A stretch of DNA of 64,000 bases from Fibrobacteria bacterium (GTDB taxonomy: Bacteria; Fibrobacterota; Fibrobacteria; UBA5070): the NCBI GenBank assembly GCA_020633825.1, contig JACKCV010000002.1, positions 248,001 to 312,000 of the forward strand, written 5' to 3'. Each line of letters starts with the position of its first letter. Positions within the stretch are counted from its first letter, which is position 1. Positions 34,779-41,777 of this stretch are shown here, in pieces. The notes under the pieces were generated by a model, which had not been told where the DNA came from, did no database searches, and saw nothing but the letters and a program-made list of their open reading frames with translations. Made by a program: the position numbers and the translations under genes.

Positions 34779-34786
34779 TTTAAAAG
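34779..34786. repeat. Right 8-bp target-site duplication of the composite transposon
   Basis: TTTAAAAG, identical to 28331-28338, directly after GGATGAGCC of IS copy 2. Confidence 0.85.
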
Positions 34787-34810
34787 GAATTGATTCTCCC
34801 GCATTTCGCA

Positions 34811-34839
34811 TTGACTTCCAATCCGACATGGAGGATAAT
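34811..34839 (+). promoter_or_regulatory. Promoter of the second TonB receptor gene
   Basis: TTGACT (34811-34816), 17-bp spacer, GATAAT (34834-34839), 47 bp before the ATG. It begins 24 bp from the transposon border and appears undamaged by the insertion. Confidence 0.75.
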
Positions 34840-34850
34840 CACTTTCGCAT

Positions 34851-34864
34851 CCGGGAAGTCCCGG
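34851..34864 (+). promoter_or_regulatory. Conserved leader hairpin before the second TonB receptor gene
   Basis: CCGGG-AAGT-CCCGG, the counterpart of CCGGA-GGTT-TCCGG at 25540-25553. It is followed by the conserved GAAGCGAAAGG. Confidence 0.4.
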
Positions 34865-34886
34865 CAGAAGCGAAAGGCAGATTTCC

Positions 34887-37487
34887 ATGCGGGCAAGTCG
34901 CAAACTTCCAATGGTCCTCGCCGCGGGGATCGCGGTCGGGGTCCCCGTGTCGGCGCAGGACCAAGGACAAGAATTGTCCTTGGCGGCCCTTCTCGACATC
35001 AAGCTCCAGACCGGTTCGTTCCTCGAACTGGATCTGGCCAAATCCCCCCTGTCCATGACCGTGATCGATCGCGGCATGGTGGATCTCTCCGGGGCGCGCG
35101 ATCTCTCCGAATTGCTGGAGATCTACGTTCCCGGCTTCCAGTACATGTACAACCGGTGGAACGGCAAGCTCTGGTCGATGCGCGGCGTTTCCAACGACCG
35201 CAACACCAAGTTCATCGTTCTGGTGAACGGCCACAAGATGAACACCGAAGGTCGCGACGGCTTCTTCCAGGAAGTCGACATGGGCCTCTTCGGCGATGTG
35301 GAGCGCGTCGAGGTGCTCCGCGGCCCCGCAGGCCTGGTGTACGGATCCGGCGCGATCGCGGGCATCGTGAACATCGTGACCAGGACCGCCCAGGAAACCG
35401 GCGGCGAGGTGGTGGCCAAGGCTGGTGCCTGGAGCTCCTTCGGGAATACCTCCAAATCCGCCCAGGCCACGGTCTTCGGGAAGATCGACGACGAGAACTC
35501 CGTCACGGCGACCTTGGGATGGGAGAAATCCGATGGGCTCGGGAACGGGGTTTCCCGCATCTACGGGACGCCTCTCTGGCCCTACCCCTTCTGGACGGAT
35601 CCGAAGGATTGTCCGGTGAGCGTTCCCGCCGATGGAAGCGCGAACAAGAAACCCGGCAACTGGAAGGCCTCCATCGACTACAACCTCAGCGGATTGCGGA
35701 TCTACACGCGGTTCACCCACCAGGTCCAGGAGGGGGGCGGTCTCTTCGTCAAGGATCCATGGCCGGGATACGTCGGGAACCCCGGTGACGTCACGAAACA
35801 GATCAAGACCCTCGAAACGGAATTGGCCGCCATCGAGGGGCGGATTCTCGCGGGAACGGCATCCGGGGCGGATTCGGTCGCCCGGACCGACATCGGGTAT
35901 CGGCTCGCCGACCTCCGTGCCAACGAAGAAGGCGACGCACTGGTCGATGGCAAACGCGTGAAGACCACCGATCCCTTCTGGGGGCAGACGGAGTCGTACA
36001 ACAACAATCGCCGCGAGTACGTCGCGGACAACATCGCGATCGAAGCCACCTACGACTTCGATCTCGGCGAAAACACCCTCAAGTTGCGCGCGGGATTCGA
36101 CGGGAATTCCAACATCATCCAACGCGAAATGCGTCCCGGGTACGAGTCGAACCAAGAGGGGGACGAGCGGAATTCCTTCGTCGAGGAGGCGATGGGTGAA
36201 CGTCGGTACACCCTCGGGGCCGTGTATCTCATGAAGAACATCCCGAGTCTGCAGCTCGCCGTCGGAACCGAACAGCGTTTCGACGACATCGGGGAGGATC
36301 TCTTCGGCCGCAATGCCCGTACCGAGAATCCCAAGCACAAGATCGTATCGGATGTTCTGTACAGCAACACCGCGCTCTTCACCGAAGGTTGGTACGACCT
36401 CACCGACGGCCTGGGATTCGACTTCGGTCTGCGCTGGGATGGACACACCCGGACCATCGACAACGGGGGAACCGTCAACGGCAAATTGGCCAGCGTGTAC
36501 ACGCCCGTCGAGGGCCATACCATCAAGGCCATCTTCCAGACGTCCTCCAACAACGGTTCGGCGGACAACTACGAGTACAATCGCAACCACTACGGCGACG
36601 ACGGGGTGGTGTATTCCGCCGATCACTTCTACGACGTGACCACCACGGTCCCGGGAACCAGCGCGGAAATCGTGCGGGGCGTCTCGGAGGAGGAATTGCA
36701 CAAGCTCCTTCCCGAGAAGGTCTATTCCTTCGAATTGACCTCCAATCACGACCTCACGCACGGGTTCAGCCTGTCTCCCTCGGTTTCCTACAACATGGTC
36801 CGCGACTTGTTCGCCTGGTCCCAGACCCTGTTCCGGGTGGTCAACGTTGGCCAGTACGACAACCTGAACATCGACCTCCAGGCCGATTGGCGCACCGAAC
36901 CTCTGGAGGTCGGATTCAACCACGGCGTCCAGATGGTGGTGAACACGGATGTCGACGAACAGACCGAGACCCTGGCCGCCCGTGGCTACGACAAGACCCG
37001 GTCGGATTGGTACAAGAGGGTTTCCGATGGCACCTACGTGCCTGTCGCGAACACCCAGGAACTGGTGAAGCTCAATCCGGTGAAGGACCAGATCACCACC
37101 GATGGCGAGAATTTCATGAGCATGGCGACCCACGTTTCCAAGCTCTGGGTGAACTGGAACGCCACCGAATGGCTCACCTTCCACAACGACCTTCGCGTGT
37201 TCTGGGGACTGGCGGGACGCGATTCCGCCAGCAAGGTCGATGACGACAAGGGTTTCAACACCCTTGGGATCGCCACCGATCCGATCGCGAAGTGGAACGC
37301 CAGCGTGCACTCGGCATTGCCCGACGGTTGGAGCGTGAACGCCTACGTCTACGATATCCTGGGTTCCCAGGATCCGGACATGATCGCGCATACCCTCCGA
37401 TGGAACCAATCCTACGACAAGGATGCCCGAGACCTCTACACCGTGGACTTGAGGTCCTATGCCGTGGAGATCAAAAAGGCGTTCTGA
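34887..37487 (+). CDS. TonB-dependent outer-membrane receptor (second of a paralogous pair)
   Basis: 866 residues. The signal peptide is nearly identical to the first receptor (KLPMVLAAGIAVGVPVSAQ), with the same plug sequence blocks (RGVSNDRNTKFIVLVNGHKM, ERVEVLRGPAGLVYGSGAIAG) and barrel ending in Phe (VEIKKAF). Relative to the first receptor it has an extra, helix-like insert at ~295-350 (VTKQIKTLETELAAIEGRIL) in what should be an extracellular loop, and other loop differences. This suggests a diverged ligand. Ligand unknown. Confidence 0.93.
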   Translation: MRASRKLPMVLAAGIAVGVPVSAQDQGQELSLAALLDIKLQTGSFLELDLAKSPLSMTVIDRGMVDLSGARDLSELLEIYVPGFQYMYNRWNGKLWSMRGVSNDRNTKFIVLVNGHKMNTEGRDGFFQEVDMGLFGDVERVEVLRGPAGLVYGSGAIAGIVNIVTRTAQETGGEVVAKAGAWSSFGNTSKSAQATVFGKIDDENSVTATLGWEKSDGLGNGVSRIYGTPLWPYPFWTDPKDCPVSVPADGSANKKPGNWKASIDYNLSGLRIYTRFTHQVQEGGGLFVKDPWPGYVGNPGDVTKQIKTLETELAAIEGRILAGTASGADSVARTDIGYRLADLRANEEGDALVDGKRVKTTDPFWGQTESYNNNRREYVADNIAIEATYDFDLGENTLKLRAGFDGNSNIIQREMRPGYESNQEGDERNSFVEEAMGERRYTLGAVYLMKNIPSLQLAVGTEQRFDDIGEDLFGRNARTENPKHKIVSDVLYSNTALFTEGWYDLTDGLGFDFGLRWDGHTRTIDNGGTVNGKLASVYTPVEGHTIKAIFQTSSNNGSADNYEYNRNHYGDDGVVYSADHFYDVTTTVPGTSAEIVRGVSEEELHKLLPEKVYSFELTSNHDLTHGFSLSPSVSYNMVRDLFAWSQTLFRVVNVGQYDNLNIDLQADWRTEPLEVGFNHGVQMVVNTDVDEQTETLAARGYDKTRSDWYKRVSDGTYVPVANTQELVKLNPVKDQITTDGENFMSMATHVSKLWVNWNATEWLTFHNDLRVFWGLAGRDSASKVDDDKGFNTLGIATDPIAKWNASVHSALPDGWSVNAYVYDILGSQDPDMIAHTLRWNQSYDKDARDLYTVDLRSYAVEIKKAF

Positions 37488-37542
37488 GCGGTCGGGATCG
37501 GTGCATTCGCCCGGTCCGCCTCCGAATTCCAAGGGTCTGCTT

Positions 37543-37574
37543 GCGCCACCTCCCCGGAGGTGGCGCTTTTCGTT
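37543..37574 (+). terminator. Rho-independent terminator of the second TonB receptor gene
   Basis: GCGCCACCTCC / GGAGGTGGCGC (37543-37553 and 37556-37566) followed by TTTTCGTTT. Confidence 0.85.
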
Positions 37575-37724
37575 TACCGTTGGTTCGGCCCGCGGCCGGG
37601 TGGGACTTCACAAGCCTGGGTTCCATGATTCCGGGTTCGACGACGCCTCTCGGGCACATCGGAGCGCAAGGAGCGCGGCTGAAACGCGACGGGAGAGGGG
37701 CGGCTGGCCGGTCGCATCCCTCCG

Positions 37725-37754
37725 TTGCAGACCACCCTCGATAGGATGTACCAT
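37725..37754 (+). promoter_or_regulatory. Promoter of the beta-helix lipoprotein gene, leaderless arrangement
   Basis: TTGCAG (37725-37730), 18-bp spacer, TACCAT (37749-37754), then exactly 7 nt to ATG 37762. No Shine-Dalgarno lies between, so transcription should start at or next to the A of the start codon. Confidence 0.55.
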
Positions 37755-37761
37755 CCTGTGG

Positions 37762-38865
37762 ATGCGCCACACCCAAAATGTGCTCCTCGCCCTTCTCGCG
37801 ATCCTTCCCCTGGGATGCGGCACCGCCACCGTTGCCCCCCAGGATCCCCAGCGGAGGTTCGTGCCCACCATCGCACCCTTCGTCGATGGAGCCCCGGTCG
37901 GAAACGATTCCGGATCCTGTCGGGTCCCCGAAGCGGCTCTTCCCGATCCGATGTCGGAACCCGACCAAGTGGTGGGCACGGGGACACCCGGGAGTTGCAC
38001 CGCCGATGCCCTGCGGAGCGCCTGGGAAAAAGGGGGGCGGATCGCCTTCGATTGCGGTCCCGATACCCATCGAATCCTTCTCGATCGACCGTTGGCCCTG
38101 CGCAACGACGTGAAGTCGCCTGTGGTGCTCGATGGGGGAGGGAAGATCGCCCTCAGCGGGGGAGGGAAATCCAGGATCATCTACATGAATACCTGCGATC
38201 AGAACCTGAAATGGACCACTTCGCACTGCCAGGACCAGGACCACCCGCGCCTGAAGGTTCAAAATCTGTCGTTCATCGACGGGAATTCGGAGAGCGAGAC
38301 CCAGTACGACGGCGGAGGAGCCATCTGGGCTCGCGGGGGGACCCTCGCGATCGTGCACTGCCGATTCGAGAACAACCACGGGGCCAAATCCGGGCCGGAT
38401 GTGGGAGGGGGAGCCGTGCGGGCCTTCAGCCAATCCGGCAACGCACCCTTGCAGGTCGCCAATTCCACCTTCGTGGACAATGTCGCATCGAATGGAGGAG
38501 CGCTGTCGAGCATCGGCGTGGACTGGGAGATCTGGAACAGCGTCTTCCGTGGAAACGCGGCGGTCGGGAGCGGCGGCAACCCGTCGCGATCGGGAACGGT
38601 CGGAGGGGGCTCGGGAGGAGCGATCTACAACGACGGGAACTCCCTGACGCTTTCCGTTTGCGGATCCATCCTCGAGGCCAATCGGATCAACGACTTCGGA
38701 CCGGCGATCTTCTTCGTGGCCAACGACCACAACGGCCTCCTCCGGCTCGAGGACACCCGCATCTCCGGCAACACGGGGGGAGGGGGCGTCTGGCAGGTCC
38801 TGCCAGGAATCTCCATGCACGCCGATACGCGAAGGGAGATCGTGAATTCCACCCTGGAGGACTGA
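37762..38865 (+). CDS. Lipoprotein with right-handed beta-helix repeats
   Basis: 367 residues. Signal sequence MRHTQNVLLALLAILPLGCG with lipobox LPLG-C gives a lipoprotein. After ~150 residues the chain shows beta-helix rungs with G-G-A-I / F-x-x-N patterns (GGGAIWARGG, FENNHGAKSG, FVDNVASNGGALSSI, GGSGGAIYNDGN), resembling the N-part of polymorphic/autotransporter-like helices. No autotransporter barrel follows. It probably sits on the outer membrane; any enzymatic role is unknown. Confidence 0.83.
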   Translation: MRHTQNVLLALLAILPLGCGTATVAPQDPQRRFVPTIAPFVDGAPVGNDSGSCRVPEAALPDPMSEPDQVVGTGTPGSCTADALRSAWEKGGRIAFDCGPDTHRILLDRPLALRNDVKSPVVLDGGGKIALSGGGKSRIIYMNTCDQNLKWTTSHCQDQDHPRLKVQNLSFIDGNSESETQYDGGGAIWARGGTLAIVHCRFENNHGAKSGPDVGGGAVRAFSQSGNAPLQVANSTFVDNVASNGGALSSIGVDWEIWNSVFRGNAAVGSGGNPSRSGTVGGGSGGAIYNDGNSLTLSVCGSILEANRINDFGPAIFFVANDHNGLLRLEDTRISGNTGGGGVWQVLPGISMHADTRREIVNSTLED

Positions 38866-38928
38866 CCCGGGAAGCTCGGAGCATCGTCGGGGGCGCATGC
38901 GTCGCGGCCCCTGCGAGGAGCCGGTCGG

Positions 38929-39507
38929 ATGGAAAACGATGGGAGGTGCCCTTTGCATGTTCATGCGTTCCTGGCTCTGAGCCTGGATGGATTCATCGCC
39001 CGCAAGGACGGGGGACTCGATTGGTTGCCGACGGAAAACGTCCCCGGCGAGGATCTCGGCTTCGAGTCCTTCCTGTCGGGAGTGGATGTGCTCCTGATGG
39101 GACGGAGAACGTTCCAGACCGTCCTCGGATTCGGGCAGTGGCCCTATGGCGCTCTCCCGGCACGGATCGTGACCTCCTCCATGGAATCCCGCGACATCCC
39201 GACGTGGATACCCGGGAATGTGGAGTTGACCAGGAAGTCGCCCGTGGATGTCCTGACGGATCTGGGTCGCGAGGGGTTCGATAGCGTGTATGCCGATGGG
39301 GGGCTGCTCGTGAGGTCCTTGCTGGTGGCGGGGAGGCTGGACGATCTGGTCCTCACCCGGATCCCGATCCTCCTGGGTGACGGAATCCCCCTCTTCGGAC
39401 CGCTGGACCAGGACATTCCCCTGGCCCATGTGGAGACGCGGTCCTTTCCCTCGGGGCTGGTTCAGAGCAAATATTCCCGATCAACCCGGAATCTGCCCAG
39501 GACGTGA
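38929..39507 (+). CDS. Dihydrofolate-reductase-like (RibD C-terminal type) protein
   Basis: 192 residues with the DHFR/RibD fold pattern of the YyaP/YwjB group: HAFLALSLDGFIARKDGG at the N-end, VLLMGRRTFQTVL (NADPH region), and YADGGLLVRSLLVAGRLDDL with LLGDGIPLF near the C-end. GAGGAG precedes ATG 38929. These proteins are NAD(P)H-binding reductases of mostly unknown substrate. It stands alone, 63 bp after the beta-helix lipoprotein gene. Confidence 0.85.
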   Translation: MENDGRCPLHVHAFLALSLDGFIARKDGGLDWLPTENVPGEDLGFESFLSGVDVLLMGRRTFQTVLGFGQWPYGALPARIVTSSMESRDIPTWIPGNVELTRKSPVDVLTDLGREGFDSVYADGGLLVRSLLVAGRLDDLVLTRIPILLGDGIPLFGPLDQDIPLAHVETRSFPSGLVQSKYSRSTRNLPRT

Positions 39508-39613
39508 GCGACACGCCCCGTGGGGGGCGGGCGAAACATCGGACCACTGTTGCCTTATCTGGGTGCAGGAAATCTCAGAGAATCGCCTCAAGGGGCGAAA
39601 TTACTGTCGTCTG

Positions 39614-39641
39614 TTGCCTTTTCAGGTAACGGAAATAATTC
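39614..39641 (+). promoter_or_regulatory. Promoter candidate of the TIGR02147 gene
   Basis: TTGCCT (39614-39619), 16-bp spacer, TAATTC (39636-39641). The -35 lies in the second copy of a 13-bp near-repeat, CTGTTGCCTTATC (39547-39559) and CTGTTGCCTTTTC (39611-39623), which could be an operator pair. Confidence 0.35.
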
Positions 39642-39689
39642 CCAGGGGCTGCGAAACCGGCCGGAGGGAGGTATCCTCATGGAAGGACC

Positions 39690-40520
39690 ATGCATCTCTA
39701 CGAACACACCGATTACCGGGCTTGGCTCAAGCAGAGGACCGAGGAGATCAAGGAGGGAAAGCCCTTCTTCTCCTACCGGTACATCGCGGCTCGTCTGGAG
39801 CTCAACGCCGGCCTCGTTGCCAGGGTGCTCAACGCCCAGACCCACTTGAGTCTCAAGCATCTCGATCGAGTTTGCGACCTCTACGGACTGGAAGGGGCGC
39901 ATCGCGAGTACTTCGAGGAACTGGTCCGCTTCGGACGTTCACGCACGGAGAAGGATTGGGAACGGCATTTCGCCCGGATGCAATCGATCCGAGGCGAGAC
40001 CTTCCGAACGGTCTCCGATGCCCAGATCGAATACTACGGCAGCTGGCAACACAACGCCCTTCGGACCCTCCTGTCCCTGGTGGAGTTTCGGGGTCGGAAC
40101 TACCGTCGCCTGGGATCCCAACTGATCCCTGCCTTGGACGCGGAGGAAACGCGTCGATCGGTGGAGCTCCTGCTGGAGCTTCGTCTGGTCCAGATCGGTC
40201 CCGACGGAGTCCTTTCTGTCCCCGATCGCTTCATCTCCACCGGGGAGAAGTGGAAGGCCAGCATGATCTCCGCTTTCCAGAAGGAAATGATCCGCCTCTC
40301 CGGGGAATCGATCCGTTCCGTTCCGGGGGATCTGCGGGACATCTCGACCTTGACCATTCCCTTCTCCCGGGGGATGATGGAGGTGGCACGGGAGAGGATC
40401 CGGTCCTTCCGACAGGAGATGTTGGCCCTGGCCCGCGATCTCGAACACGAGGATTCCGTGTACCAGTTGAACATCCAGTTCTTTCCGCTTGCCCTGGTCC
40501 GGGAAGGAGGCGACTCGTGA
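39690..40520 (+). CDS. TIGR02147/DUF4423 family protein, probable regulator
   Basis: 276 residues. The start YEHTDYRAWLKQRTEEIKEG and FFSYRYIAARLELNAGLVAR (a helix-turn-helix-like segment) are typical of the Fibrobacter paralogous family TIGR02147. The middle has the YYGSWQHNALRTLLSL block, and the C-terminal DUF4423 region ends IPFSRGMMEVARERIRSFRQ ... YQLNIQFFPL. No signal peptide or membrane helix. GGAAGG precedes ATG 39690. It overlaps the next lipoprotein gene as GTGA. DNA or RNA binding is suggested by the N-domain only; molecular function is not established. Confidence 0.88.
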   Translation: MHLYEHTDYRAWLKQRTEEIKEGKPFFSYRYIAARLELNAGLVARVLNAQTHLSLKHLDRVCDLYGLEGAHREYFEELVRFGRSRTEKDWERHFARMQSIRGETFRTVSDAQIEYYGSWQHNALRTLLSLVEFRGRNYRRLGSQLIPALDAEETRRSVELLLELRLVQIGPDGVLSVPDRFISTGEKWKASMISAFQKEMIRLSGESIRSVPGDLRDISTLTIPFSRGMMEVARERIRSFRQEMLALARDLEHEDSVYQLNIQFFPLALVREGGDS

Positions 40521-41707
40521 GGTGTCCGGTTGTGGCGATCCCGCTCGTGGCATTCCTCCTCGCCTCCTGCGCGGACGATCGCGTGGCGGGTCGTGGCGTC
40601 GCAAGCGAAACCACGAACGGGACCATCGTGGCCGGGTTCCTGAAGGATGGGGATGGTCGCCCCGCCGCCGGAGTCCGCGTCGACCTGCGCGATCCCTCGC
40701 TGGACAAGTTGATCGGGTTCGATACCTCCGCCTCCGACGGGGCGTGGCGCATCCCCGTCCCGAGTCCGGGAAGGTTCCAGGTCGCCACGGCGGGAGACAG
40801 TCTGGGTGCGACCGGATGGATCACGGTCGGTTCCCTGCCCCTGGTGGAGGTGGGAACCCTGGAACGATCGGTTCTCCAAAGGTTGTCCGGACGGGTTTCC
40901 GGAGCCATCGCCGGGAAAGGTGGTCTGGTGGCGCGACTTCCCGGTTTGGGGCGGGAAACCCCCGTGGGTCCCGATTCCACCTGGGACTTCGGTCCGGTTC
41001 CCCCCGGGAACCACCTCGTCCAGGTCCGGGACGCGTTCGGAAACCTGGTCGGGGAAGGGGCCGCTTCCGTCTGGCGGCGGGATACGGTTTCCCTCGATCC
41101 GTATTCCGGATTGCTCCTCGACGCGTTCGAGGGGCCCGAAGGCCAAAGCCTTCTCCAGCCGATCCTGGACGGAGCCTGGTGGGGACGATGGAACGACACC
41201 TCGGCGAACCCTGACAGTTTCCGGACATGGTCGGGAATCGTCGGCTTGGCCTCCGCCGATTCGAGCTGGGAAGGGCGGAGTCTGAGGGTTCCCATGCTGG
41301 TGGGGGACACGATCCCCTCCCGGGCGAACCTGAACCGGTCCGCGGGTCTGCAGTTGAAGATCGGCGGGCGGGAGGATCTCGACAGCCAATCGGTCTGGCA
41401 TGATCTTCGGCGGATCGACTCCGTTTCCTTCGTGGTTCGGGGATCCGGACGATTCACCTTCCGGATCCGGGCCCGGGACCGCACCGAGCACTCCCGGCAT
41501 GGAGGGTTCTCCACGGAGATCTCGCCATCCGGCGTCTGGACGCGCGTGGTCCTCCGTCCCACCGATTTCCTCTCCGAGGAGGGATTGCGGTGGGATGGTT
41601 CGGAAGCCATCGAACTGCATTGGATCACGGTCGATTCGGCGGCCCTCCTGGGCCTGGACGACCTCCGCTTCCACGGACCGAGGATGTCCGACCTTCTGCG
41701 CAGGTAG
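40517..41707 (+). CDS. Lipoprotein with carboxypeptidase-regulatory-like domain, partner of the TIGR02147 gene
   Basis: 396 residues from GTG 40517, overlapping the regulator stop (GTGA). Signal sequence VVAIPLVAFLLASC with lipobox LLAS-C. Residues ~30-130 resemble a carboxypeptidase-regulatory/CNA-B-like beta-sandwich (GTIVAGFLKDGDGRPAAGVR, SDGAWRIPVPSPGRFQV) and a second copy may follow (PVGPDSTWDFGPVPPGNHLV). The C-terminal ~190 residues look like a carbohydrate-binding/CIA30-type jelly roll (FRIRARD, VWTRVVLRPTDF, IELHWITVDSAALLGLDDLR). Probably outer-membrane anchored and exposed; ligand unknown. Confidence 0.8.
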   Translation: MRCPVVAIPLVAFLLASCADDRVAGRGVASETTNGTIVAGFLKDGDGRPAAGVRVDLRDPSLDKLIGFDTSASDGAWRIPVPSPGRFQVATAGDSLGATGWITVGSLPLVEVGTLERSVLQRLSGRVSGAIAGKGGLVARLPGLGRETPVGPDSTWDFGPVPPGNHLVQVRDAFGNLVGEGAASVWRRDTVSLDPYSGLLLDAFEGPEGQSLLQPILDGAWWGRWNDTSANPDSFRTWSGIVGLASADSSWEGRSLRVPMLVGDTIPSRANLNRSAGLQLKIGGREDLDSQSVWHDLRRIDSVSFVVRGSGRFTFRIRARDRTEHSRHGGFSTEISPSGVWTRVVLRPTDFLSEEGLRWDGSEAIELHWITVDSAALLGLDDLRFHGPRMSDLLRR

Positions 41708-41777
41708 AACCCTCGAGATCAAATCCGAAAAGAACGAGGTCGCACCGGGAAGCCGGGGTTGCCGAAAGGAGATTGCC

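Noticed and set aside
37471..39429. 652-aa minus-strand open frame over the lipoprotein and DHFR-like genes
   Set aside because: Antisense shadow; the plus-strand frames have lipobox and DHFR-fold motifs.
39377..40516. Lipoprotein frame extending 380 codons upstream of GTG 40517
   Set aside because: It runs antiparallel in reading frame through the DHFR-like and TIGR02147 genes; the lipobox signal peptide starts at GTG 40517.
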